From assembly GCA_033065855.1 (NCBI GenBank), contig JAVXUO010002747.1:310001-374000 (forward strand): 64,000 nt of DNA, written 5' to 3'. The notes below the pieces were generated by a model. It searched no databases, was not told the origin of the DNA, and saw only the letters and a program-made list of their open reading frames with translations. The DNA is from Escallonia rubra. Its lineage: Eukaryota; Streptophyta; Magnoliopsida; Escalloniales; Escalloniaceae. Below are positions 10,746 through 21,297 of the stretch, in pieces. Position numbers and translations under genes: made by a program. Each line of letters opens with the position of its first letter. Positions within the stretch are counted from its first letter, which is position 1.

Positions 10746-12244
10746 GGAAAGTAGGGAATGACCCCCTCTACTTTACATATTGTGCGATTTGTCCCCCTCC
10801 ACTTCAAATTTAAGCACTAAACCCCCCCACAGTTACAGAAAATGGGCACCTTAGACGGAAACCGTTAAATATAACAGCGCGTGGTCAACACGCGCATTGA
10901 CTAACGATTTTTTTTTGTAAATGACGTTTTTGCCCATTTTGTAGGGGTAATTAACTAATGACCCCATGTACTATATACGGTGTGCGATTTCTCCCCCCCC
11001 CTACTTTAAACATAACCACTAAACCCCCCCCACACTTACGAAAATTGGGCACTTTATACGGGTCTGTTATGAATCTTCGTGAAATGACCAAAATACCCTT
11101 ATTTCCTTACCCTATTTAAGTTTAATACCATTCTTTCAACTTCTTTTTCTCTCCTTTCAGACTTTTTACTCAATCCCGCATACACACACTCCACGCACAC
11201 CCAGCACGCACACACACACACAAAAACATACACACACGTACCCTAAACCCACACACAGACGCGTACCCACTGCAAACATACACACACCCTGCTCGCATGC
11301 GACTGTGGCAGCAACGTCATCGCGAATCTGGTGCAGCCCCAGCGGCGTGTAGCCAGTCACGGTGGTCATGTGATGTTGTTTGGCGCGATGTAGCGGATTG
11401 GGGTGGCACGACGACGGAGGTTAGACCTGCGATTTGGGGACGTGGTCGTCGATCTTGGTGGCAGGGATCTGGACGGATGTGCGGCAATCAGACGCCGATA
11501 GCCTGTGTTTGTGGGGATTGATGTTACCGGTGTTGATTGCGCCAGTCGCTTGGAGGCCGATCAAGAAGCCCCACTGGCTTGCAGACGCAAGGCAGTGGGA
11601 AATGGCAGCGAGGAGGCAACTCACGACGATGTGTAGTCGGATAGTATAAAGTTGGGGGAGTTGGCCGGAGTGGTGGTTACTGTGAGGCTAATCATGGTAG
11701 TTGTTGCGCCGGTGATATACCAATGCCAATCGTGGTTCCTTTATTTTTTTTGTAACTCTCTGGTGGTCGGAGAAAAAGACCAGTGGTTGTGCTCAGTGAA
11801 TCACCAATTATAGCGGGGTTGACCAGATGAGGAGGTGCAGATTGCGGGAATCCCTTGTTTGCGGTGAATCTGGTAGCGCAGAATGGGGTGGGGGACTGGT
11901 CTGACGGGTGTGGGGGGAAGGAAGGGGGAGGGTCATGGGCAAAATTGTAATTTAAATTTAACGGTTTCCATCTAAGGTGCCCAATTTCTGCAAGTGTAAG
12001 GGAGTTTAGTGGTTAATTTTGAAGTTGAGGAGGGGGGGGGGGGGAATTGCACACCGTGTATAGTACAGGGGGTCATTAGCTAATAAAGAAATAAGGGTAT
12101 TTTGGTCATTTCACGCTATTCATAACGGACCCGTCTAAGGTGCCCATTTTCTGTAATAGTAGGGGGGTTTAGTGCTTAAATTTGAAGTGGAGGGGGGCAA
12201 ATCGCACAACGTGTAAAGTAGAGGGGGTCATTCCCTACTTTCCC
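10746..12244. mobile_element. MULE-like element with doubled, long inverted arms
   Basis: The left end reads aaagtagggaatgaccccct and the right end is its reverse complement (agggggtcattccctacttt). The inverted arms run for more than 100 bases. Each arm holds two related copies in tandem: a second, diverged copy of the same arm starts near 10960 on the left and lies near 11980-12080 on the right. The interior (about 11160-11940) is GC-richer, starts with a CA-rich stretch, and has no recognisable transposase. Long arms without transposase suggest a non-autonomous Mutator-like element. A clear 9-bp target duplication was not found, so the superfamily is tentative. Confidence 0.55.
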
Positions 12245-13660
12245 TTTTCATTGAGTCTGTGGGAATCTGGAAGTTTCCTTAGCATTTTTTCAAAAAAAGT
12301 GTGGTATTTGTTAAAAAAACATGCAAAAGCGTGGTATTTTTTTTTCATAATATTGTCTCCAGAAATACCACACTTTTTTCAAAAAGCGTGATATTTTCCC
12401 CATAATATTGTTTACAAGAAATTAGCCCTCTTGCCCATCTTTTTTGCTAATCAAATTAAAAGGAACATTTTTCCCACAGAAATGGGTATTTGTCTCTTTT
12501 ATCAAATACCACACAAATTTGTTTTAAACAGCTTAAAGCAGGCTTAATCATTTTAGAATTTTACGGTGTCCCAAGCATTTTCCTTGCTCCTTATTTTCAA
12601 TAAATGCAGGGAATCATAGTAATGGCTTAGGTAACACGGAGTAAAATGTCTGAAAGCGTGAAGGCCATGTGCCTCAAAACAGTCAAAGATTAATTGTTCA
12701 AAGTGACAGACGCCCAACTCGGAAGCAGGGCGTATTCATCATCTTAGTAAACCATAACGAATTGAATTCACGTTTGTTGAACTTTTGGTGGGCGAATCAA
12801 AGGACGAATAGAGCTTTAGCAAGACTGTGACCCGAAGAGCTACGCCAATTTCATAGTGTGACAACAATCCCATGGCTTACGTAAATGATAAGAATGACTT
12901 TAGAATTTCGTTGTGTTTGAATTTAAGTCTTTAGGCAGGCACATTCTAAATCAGCCACCAGCTGTTAACGAATGCCATCACGCATATGCTGAGGCGAGAT
13001 ATCACTCGCGATAACCTTGTAATAATCATTTACGAGATGCAGGTGAGGTGCCACGTGCTATATCACGGGAGATTATCGGTCCTAGGAGATAATAATATTG
13101 CGACAATGACGAGATCTTTGGCGACAAAAACAAAGCTGCATTGTAGAGCTCGAATGTGCTATACATGAACACCTTTGGTGATTGTCACTGGTAACAAGAC
13201 CAATATGGTTCAGCAAAAAAATGGGGGACACGAGACCAAGAGGAAAGCTCCCAAAAAGAACCGAAAGATCATGCTCACACGGTTTGACAAATGTGTCACC
13301 CGAACAGCTGGGCGTGACCATGTAATGGCTTTGCTGGCTGGATGGAATTTATGTTTCATACAGAGGAAATTGCCTCAGTCAGTCCAAATATTTTGGCATT
13401 GTCGCGTAGAGTTTTGGCAATACATGAACACTGCTACGACAACTTCAAATCTCAACTCATTCAAAGTCCACCAACACCAGGACCAACGCCAAACTCAACT
13501 TACCTGTCAGGGCAGATCAGAAAGAACACCCATAAAGGGGTCCAAAATAAAGCAAATTAATGAAGCTGATTTACATTTGATCTCAGTAATGACATCTAGG
13601 CTTTGATAGTTTGAGCTAATGCAAGACTCTTTCAATTTCTAAATCCTGGTAAACCCTGGT
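12245..13660. other. Intergenic spacer
   Basis: AT-rich sequence. At 12280-12410 there are several short tandem-like blocks around gtggtattt and aaaaagtgtgg. The open stretch at 13175-13606 is Lys- and Thr-rich without a recognisable domain and has no support from the paralogous regions. I see no gene. Confidence 0.4.
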
Positions 13661-13740
13661 AGTCAACATTCAAACCCTTGGAAAATATTGAAAACTTCAA
13701 GTCAAAACAGCTCCCAGTTTATGACTTGATGCCATAAATA
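13661..13740 (+). promoter_or_regulatory. Promoter cassette of peptide gene 5
   Basis: ggtagtcaacattcaaa matches the cassette of the short peptide genes, with the second GTCAA core changed to TTCAA. A further aagtcaaaac follows at about 13698, and a TATA-like cataaata lies at 13733-13740, 78 bases before the ATG. The shared layout supports common descent of the promoters. Confidence 0.5.
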
Positions 13741-13817
13741 TATTTGCATGCTGTCCCTCTATCCTCGCACACCTCGTCATTGTCTGTTTACCTCAAGTTT
13801 GCTCAGCACAACCTAAA

Positions 13818-14129
13818 ATGAGACCTCCAATCGTTGTCTTGGCCATTATGGCGGCAATTTTTTTTCTAAGCATCAAACCACTAGAAGCTAGCCGGGCACT
13901 ACCGAATGGAGAAGCGGGAGAAGAGTGGATGAAAGCATCAGAGAATCTGCTGCTACAATCTCTACGAGGTCCTGATCGTGATCCTGGAAATGGATGTACC
14001 TACATTCCCGGGCAGGGTGGTAACCCCTGCACGCTCGGCCAGAAGAACTTTGCAGGTCATGCTAGGCCTCCTTCTCATGCATACCCACAGCTTGTGACTC
14101 GATTTGGCGTTGCTACTAAAGTAGCTTAG
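13818..14129 (+). CDS. CTNIP/SCREW-like secreted peptide precursor, canonical two-Cys form
   Basis: A 103-residue precursor. The signal peptide (MRPPIVVLAIMAAIFFLSI, ending near LEAS) resembles that of the four short genes (MRPSV). A linker (GEAGEEWMKASENLLLQSL) is followed by RGPDRDPGNGCTYIPGQGG, NPCTLGQKNFAGHARP and a 25-residue tail. The two cysteines bracket CTYIPGQGGNPC, close to the CTxIP...C core I recall for CTNIP/SCREW phytocytokines, which act through the receptor kinase HSL3. It keeps the NFAG-type extension after the second cysteine that the short paralogues have lost. The start is the only ATG before the signal peptide. Secretion is well supported; family assignment is moderately supported. 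Confidence 0.7.
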   Translation: MRPPIVVLAIMAAIFFLSIKPLEASRALPNGEAGEEWMKASENLLLQSLRGPDRDPGNGCTYIPGQGGNPCTLGQKNFAGHARPPSHAYPQLVTRFGVATKVA

Positions 14130-15480
14130 CGTCCTCAGATGACGCTAACGTCGTATATACCTTAGGAGTCAGAAACCAGATCAGAAAATGTGACGATTGA
14201 CAGAAGCAAAAGTTTCCTTCTGTTTTTTTCATTTTCTTTTCATCTCTCAACCAATTTTCATCAAGCATTCTCTATAGGTAGTTCAATTGTATTCTATTCA
14301 TGCAAGATGATGGTATATTTTCTCAAAGAACTTTCGTCCTTGTTACTGATGTATGCCCTATTTTTTGCCAGTACACAAAGAACAATTACTAGCCTAATTT
14401 GTAGAGTCAAGCTAGCTTGCTAATGCAGTCCGGCTCTGGCTTCCATGGAGGTCATATTCTCCTGGGTACGAGGTTCTAAACCAAACAATCTTTTCCAAAA
14501 AATTTAAACAGCTGAATGCTGAGTTTCTACATTGGTCTGCCTTGGATTCTCATGGACCGGGGTACAGAAGAAGGTCAACATGTTAATTTTGCACAATAAT
14601 ACATACAAATAATTCACGACAATGGTCGACAACAGGAAGGGAGGAGGGGGAAAAGAGCCTCTGAGAGTAGGGAGCAAGGTGGAAGGTGGTAGAGATAGCG
14701 TGCTAGTCAGGGCGGTAATTCCCCTCAAAACATAGATAGCAATCATTTTAGAAGAAAAAAAAATAGTACAGATACCTTCAAATGCGAGATCCAAAAGTAC
14801 CCAATCATAGCCACACTGCCAAAAAATATAGCTTTTTAGATTCTCACTTGATGTTCCTAAATTCATGAAAGAGTTAGAGTAAAATAATGAAGACCTTACT
14901 AGTAACTTATAAGAGTATTAGCAATCCATACAGGAATCTCAAATTGCAAATCATTCTCTTACCCAATACATAGGTGTGTCGGGTATAACCAAAAGAGCAA
15001 TCTGGCAAACACAACATGCTCACTTGAGATCATTCCCACAAATCAGCTGGTATATCCGTTGCATCTCACTAACAATGAACCATGCAGCAGTACCTCCATT
15101 TCAAGCCATGCTTATAACAATAAGAAGAGAGAATACAGACAAAAAAGAAACGTAATAACGAGAATGCTCGGGAACGGGTCAGAATGGCAAGAAAGCTTGT
15201 AGACATCCAACTTTTGATGGGCTGTTGCACGGCAATATGTTTAATAGCAATTGACCTGAAATAGAAGTCAAGAAAATGCAGAGCGCAATCTACAAGAACC
15301 ACGAAGAAAGGAAGAAGATCATTCTGCAGAACCTTGTTATGAAAGTCCAAACCACACTTCTGAGCTTTCTTTACCTGAGGTCTAAGATCATAGTTCTCTC
15401 CATTATATGTATTTACCTAAATCATCTATTCATTTTCTTCAGGCCTTTATAAGATAAGATGTTCCATGTATTACACTGTG
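14130..15480. other. Spacer between peptide gene and bHLH gene
   Basis: The left part is the likely 3' UTR of the peptide gene. The rest is unique AT-rich sequence without a recognisable gene on either strand. Confidence 0.4.
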
Positions 15481-15748
15481 CTCAATGACCTTTGTGACCT
15501 GTGATCACCAACATTTTGCACAAAGCATTATACAAAAATGACCGAGGAAGTAAAACTCAGCAATCTGAAGATAGGTAACCCATTATAAACATAATTCAAA
15601 TACAAACAATACAACCATAGGCTATTCTTATAATTCTACAAGGTAGTGCACTCGTCAGTGGATTAAAAGTGAGGTATTCCCCTTCTTCTACAGAATGATA
15701 TATTGCTCTGATGTGGATTTCTCTTACAAGCAGAAGTTTACAGCTGGA

Positions 15749-17245
15749 TCATTTTGAAAGAGCGGCAGCAAGCTTCTCCTTCACAAGCTCAGCGGTACCA
15801 CCTTGCGTCCGGATAGCAAATGTGTGGATAACTTCACCATCATCAGTTGTGGAGACACTAGAGTCCTGAGCTACAATCCGATGTTCCCTAAATGTCTTTA
15901 TGACTTTAGAAACCGGATGAGCATCCAATGGGCAGCTCGCTCTTACAACTGCATCTTCTTGCGTCATGTGGAACTCAATTTCTGGCATAGCGTGCTTTTG
16001 CTTACCGCCCACCATCTCCTTCTCAGCTTCCAAGATCCTTATCTTCGTCTGGAGATCAGTAATGTATGCAATGGCATCACCAAGCAGAGAGGCTTTGTCC
16101 ATCTTAGAAATATTAGGGACGACTGCTCTTAATGCATAGAACCGCTGGTTCAGCTTCTCCCTCCTCTGCCTCTCAGCTTCCACGTGATTTAATGGTTCTT
16201 CCCTGCCATTGGCAGGCTTTCTACCTCTCTTTCTGGGTTTCCTCTCATCAGGTTGAAGTGATAAGTCCTCCTTAGCTAGTTCCATAGTAGAAACTAGAGT
16301 TTGGGAATTCAAACCCCCGATCATTGGCGGGAACAATTTCACTTCACCATCATCACCTCTGTACCCATTTGAAGAATTCCCAAAAACTTGATTGCTACTT
16401 ATTGCCTGTACATCATATGACTGTGAAGGAAATCCTGAATCATCTTCAACCTTCGGAGAAAAACTTATACTGATTGGGCCTGGCTTCGCACCACCAAGAC
16501 TAAGTTCCTGCCCAAATATCTTTGGCAACACTTTTGTATGTACAGGCTGAGGTCCCCCACATATCGTTCTCACCATTTGAATTAAGTTCTGTTCTTCAGT
16601 AATTGACTTGCTAGAGCCAATCTCTACGACTCCTGATTTTACAGGAATAAACACTACTGTCTCAATTCGAGCCAATTTCGCCAGAAACGACCTCGACTGA
16701 TAATGGTCTAAACTACTTCTCATATCTGAAGTCCATATAGGTCTACCAGAATTAAAAGACTGAGCAGGAATTGAGGGCTTATCAAGGGAAAATGAATAAT
16801 ACATTGATGTTAAGTAAAACATCTCCATATCTGAAACCAAATCCAACTTGGCCGCAAAATTATCTTCCTCCGATCCCCCAAAACATGCGTGGAGCTTCTG
16901 AAGCACCCGCTTTTTCCTATCCGCCTCGTCCAAAGTTCTATTTGCAGGACAACCCCCATCCCCAACTTCACCCCCCTTAGATTCCCTACAGTGACCATCA
17001 CCCCAAATCAAGGCTGCTTTGCCGGATTTCAAGCTTGAGACTTGCCAGAAGATGGCATAAGTCCAATTTGACCCCTCAAGAATCTTGCATAGCCCCTGCT
17101 GCACTCCCAAATCCCTAGCTGTGGCAGTAAATTCTGGTAACACGTTATTGGAAGATGACCAAACCAAGAATTCAAACGCTTCGGTACCCAATACAGCTTC
17201 CACCATAGCTTTGTCCTCTTCTTTTGACCAAAACTTCTCCCCCAT
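15749..17245 (-). CDS. bHLH transcription factor, bHLH3/bHLH13 (JAM) type
   Basis: A 498-residue, single-exon coding region. It starts [16 protein letters not shown] and has the bHLH-MYC_N domain (about residues 5-250, with LIWGDGHC and [10 protein letters not shown]). Next come a basic patch ([15 protein letters not shown]) and the bHLH domain at about 352-402. The H-E-R residues (His354, Glu358, Arg362) fit E-box/G-box binding. The C-terminus is an ACT-like dimerisation region. Length and motif order match Arabidopsis bHLH3/bHLH13 (JAM3/JAM2), nuclear repressors that antagonise MYC2 in jasmonate responses. An upstream exon is suggested: ccttcag|gtaac on the minus strand at 17764 can splice to an acceptor just before the ATG, giving a 5' UTR intron of about 0.5 kb. 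I am sure of the family but not which JAM paralogue it is. Confidence 0.93.
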   Translation of the reverse strand: MGEKFWSKEEDKAMVEAVLGTEAFEFLVWSSSNNVLPEFTATARDLGVQQGLCKILEGSNWTYAIFWQVSSLKSGKAALIWGDGHCRESKGGEVGDGGCPANRTLDEADRKKRVLQKLHACFGGSEEDNFAAKLDLVSDMEMFYLTSMYYSFSLDKPSIPAQSFNSGRPIWTSDMRSSLDHYQSRSFLAKLARIETVVFIPVKSGVVEIGSSKSITEEQNLIQMVRTICGGPQPVHTKVLPKIFGQELSLGGAKPGPISISFSPKVEDDSGFPSQSYDVQAISSNQVFGNSSNGYRGDDGEVKLFPPMIGGLNSQTLVSTMELAKEDLSLQPDERKPRKRGRKPANGREEPLNHVEAERQRREKLNQRFYALRAVVPNISKMDKASLLGDAIAYITDLQTKIRILEAEKEMVGGKQKHAMPEIEFHMTQEDAVVRASCPLDAHPVSKVIKTFREHRIVAQDSSVSTTDDGEVIHTFAIRTQGGTAELVKEKLAAALSK

Positions 17246-17829
17246 CTTTCAAAAAAAAGAAAAAGAAATCCCAACAACCACTAGGTTTAAGCTGTCTCAA
17301 AATATGAACAAACCCTTAAAACTCTTAACAACTAATAAAAGATAGTCATGTTTCTCAAGAAAATGATTCAAATTCTAGAATTTTGATGGGAATGTTGACT
17401 CTAAGACACTTGGGTATGACTCACCAACACAAAGAAACTTAATCAAACAACTACTACGGGGTCAGCCCTCTCAAAATTATGAAGAACAGAAACCCTAAAT
17501 TGAAGCAGCTATTAGGGAGTCAGTCAGATCCCTCAAGAAAGTGTTTCAAACACAAGAGGAATCCTGAAATTAAGACGCTTGGATTTTAACCTCAATTCTA
17601 CCAAACTATCACGCATAACCCCAAAATTCTTGAATTGTCTAATATTGGGTCCATTCATCATCATCATAAAGAGAGGACTTTTACAGGGTAGGAATTTCAA
17701 GAAATTTTAAACAAGAAACACGTGAAATACAGGCTACAATGAAACATAAGGAGCAAGTGTTACCTGAAGGTTACGATGGTCCATGATGGATCTGGGTAAG
17801 AAGGAAAAGGGTGCTCGTGTTTCATGCGA

Positions 17830-18710
17830 CTACAACAAACACTAGGGTGTGCTTCTAGATCTGAACACACACTACTTTATCAGGCAAATCATCAGCTGAG
17901 CTAAATCTAAAATCTATCTAAATATAATAAAAAGGACTTATCTCTGTACTGTAGGAGTAATTTCTCCTGTGATTGGCCAGTTCCGGGTGACTTGCGTTAA
18001 ACTGTTAAAGGTACCAAAACTTTATTTTTGTACCCTTTTTATATTATTAAATTTTCAAAAATATCAAATTTCACTATTAATATATCCACTTTATTTTATT
18101 TTTTTACGCATAATATCACATTTGTTTATACTGAGAAGACATATTATTAGTATTACTCGTTATATCTAGTGCAAATAAGGATAACACTAACAATTATAAA
18201 AAGTTTTTGAATTATGAAGGGACATGAAGGTATCTTCTTTGACCATAAAGATAAGTTGAGTGTAGCTGTATAAAAGTATAATATTATTTTCTAAATTAAT
18301 CATTCATTTTTTTTTCTTAAATCGAACTCACTCGTTGCAACATAAGATGTGTTGATAAGTAATAGTGTGTGTGTGTGTGTATATATATATATTGTTTCTA
18401 AAGTAGTATATAATTGAACATAATTTTTATACTCTAAAAGCAATATCCAACATTTTTGCCTTTTCAACTAACGAATGTTCTTCGTCTACCTAAATTTGAA
18501 AATGATAGTACTACTAAAAATTGTACATAAAATAAAGATGTAGGCTTCAGTGATACAAATTACAGTTGGCCTGGGCAACTCATGAAATTATGGGCTTGGG
18601 CTTGGGCTTGATCTTACAGAAATCATGATTGACGTGGGTTTGAGATTTTTAGCCCGTATAGGACAAATATTTTTTAGGGCCCTCACAAGTCACACCCATA
18701 GTAACAAAAA
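17830..18710. other. AT-rich spacer upstream of the bHLH gene
   Basis: Contains the likely bHLH promoter region and a GT/TA microsatellite (18366-18392). No gene is recognised. Confidence 0.4.
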
Positions 18711-19008
18711 TCGCGATATATTGACGATATTCGCGAATTTATCGCGATAAATTGTTGGAAAGTATTAATTCCGAATTTATCTTATTTTTAAATCTTGAAT
18801 ATCGCGATAAAACTTTATTTTCATGCTTATATTTAAATTCATATTTAGACTTCACCCTACTTTTCTTCGTGATAAAGATTAATTAATAGACTTGGATTAT
18901 GTTGATATGCTTAAAATTAAAGTGAACAAAAATTAAGCTGTAACCATGGACAACCCGTGGGCAGTCGATTTTTAGCCCATGCCTACCAACATTTTTATGG
19001 GTTAGGCG

Positions 19009-20137
19009 TAAGGCTGTATACGAACCGAGTTCGAGCCGAACAGGAATGTGTTCAAACTCGATTCATTTATTTTCAGGGATGCTTGAGCTCCGCTCGTATT
19101 CTTTTATGAGCCAGACATGGACGTTCGAACTCGGCTCAAGTTCGTCAATGCAAAAGTCGGGCTTGGCTCGGCTTGTTTGTCTAAAAAACCAAATCAACAG
19201 AACACCGGAGAAGGAGAAGAAGCTAAATTCAACAAAACAACATGTCGTCTTCTTTTACAACAACCGCCGCCATCATCTTCTTCCACGACCACCGCCGATG
19301 TCACTGATGTCTGCTTCCACCACAATCGCCGCCATCATCTACTTCCACCACGTATTGTCTTCTTCCACCACCATTGTTGTCGCCTATCCGTATTTACTAA
19401 TACCACCTGCTTCATCAACCACAAAAAAACTTTTAAAGATAAGAAGTTCAAATCTGCTTCTGAAGTCGATGGATTTTTGGATCTTCACAAGATCAGAGAC
19501 CAGAGTCGTAGAAGAACCTAGATCTAATCTGGGGTGATGTGTGCGCCTAAGAGTGAGAAGGAGATGTGCTTGCATGAGAGTTTGAAAAATAGGGTTTGTT
19601 TGTGTATCCGTGGAGGGGTGTGTGTATCTCCGATATTTCATTGTGTGTGTCTATACATGAGTGAAAGAGATAGAGGGGGAAGAAGAAAGTGTCTGAATAG
19701 GAGAAGTGCGGCTGTGAGGATTTTAAGAATATGTTAGGGTTTTCTAAATGGATAGGAAGAGGAGTTGTGTTGGGCTTTCTAGTTGCACTCTAAATTTATG
19801 ACTTGGGCTGCATACAATGTAAGAATTGTTTGGGTATGTTATTGGGCTTGGTTTTAAGTAAATTGAGTTTAGGGCCTCCATGCTTTAAACATAATATTCA
19901 TGTATATTTGCATAATCTTCATATTTTAAATATAAACATATGAATTTATTGTATAGACGAGCCGTTCACAAACACATTCGTGAACACTTTAAAGTGTTCA
20001 TGCTCGAATTGTTTAATAAACGAGTTTTAAAATGTTGTTCGTGTTCGGTTCGTATATTATACAAACGAACATGAACGAGTTTTGAAAAGAACGAATCACG
20101 AGTTGTTCGTGAACTGCTCGGTTCATTTACAGCCCTA
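19009..20137. mobile_element. Non-autonomous hAT-like element (family 1, copy 1)
   Basis: The ends are taaggctgtatacgaaccga and, inverted at the right, tagggctgtaaatgaaccga. It is flanked on the left by the 8-mer gttaggcg; the right flank has the same 8-mer with three extra bases (gtacttaggcg). Subterminal regions are dense in short cgagc/gctcg/gttcg motifs. The interior has (tt)ccaccac repeats and no transposase. The 8-bp target duplication and the terminal sequence fit hAT elements. A second copy lies at 55722-56787. Confidence 0.75.
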
Positions 20138-21297
20138 GTACTTAGGCGTGGACAAATATATATTATTCGAGAGAAACTTTCCACTAGTTGGAACTAGAAC
20201 TCAAAAACTTGATTCAGGGACCTATAAACCGAAGACGTAAATAGATTGGGCATGTGTATGGATTTTATAAGGTGGGTTGAGCATAATCTAAATTTTGGGC
20301 CCATCCAGCTCGCCCAAATTATAGCCCCAATTCAAATGGACTAAAGAGGGCATTTGATCTAGAGTTTTACTCTATTTTGACATTTTTTTTTATTTTTTAA
20401 AGTTTCAAGTAAGAGTACTTTATTCAAGTTTGGGCACAAATCTTGAATCGGTACTGCTCTAAATCTGGCCAACAAATAAATCACGGGAAATCCTCTATTA
20501 CTCTGAGCCCAAAAGCGACTCATAATGACGCCGACACCATTGCTCAGTGGACGGGATTTACGACAAATGACAATTTTGGCAATTATCTTGGCAGCACCCT
20601 AAACATAGTCCAAAATAAGAAAATATTCTTTCAAGAGCTCATCACTAAGCTGGAAAATAAATGTGCTGGTTGGAAAGGTTGCATCCTCAATAAAGCCGGC
20701 AGAGCCACCCTTATTATCTCTGTGCTCACATCCCTTCTCATATACCATACGCAGGTATTCCTTCTACCTAAGTACGTTGTTAAAAAGATTAACTCGATTC
20801 TTGCAAGATTTTGGTGGTCAGGTGACGAACACATGAAAGGAATTCACTGGATTTACTGGCATACCTTATGTGCCCCAAAACATTCTGGCGGTTTGGGCTT
20901 CAAAGATATATCCATCCTTAACCAGGCCCTTTTAGGAAAAATAAGCTGGCGAATCTGGAATGTGCCAGAAAGTCTGCTAGCCCGTGTCATGCTGGGGAAA
21001 TACTGCAATCACACATCCTTTTTGAATAGTCCAAAGCATGGTAAGTCCACTTGGGGATGACGTAGTATCATGGCAGGAAAACAGGTCGTAAATAATGGAC
21101 TAAGATTGCAAGTTGGTACGGGCTCACAAATATCAGTATGGCAAGATTTTTGGATCCCTGACTCTGACAGCAAACCCGAACCAAAAGCCGGCATTTACCT
21201 TGACCCAATGGAAAAAGTGCAAAACCTTATTACTAATGAAAGCCGACTCACTCACTTATTCCACCCCTGAAATCGTACAAAAAATCAAGGCTATTCA

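Noticed and set aside
11166-11649. Open frames in the middle of the MULE-like element
   Set aside because: CA-rich and GC-rich composition; I found no captured gene or transposase that I could name.
13175-13606. A 143-codon Lys/Thr-rich frame upstream of the fifth peptide gene
   Set aside because: No domain, no paralogous support, and overlapping frames look similar.
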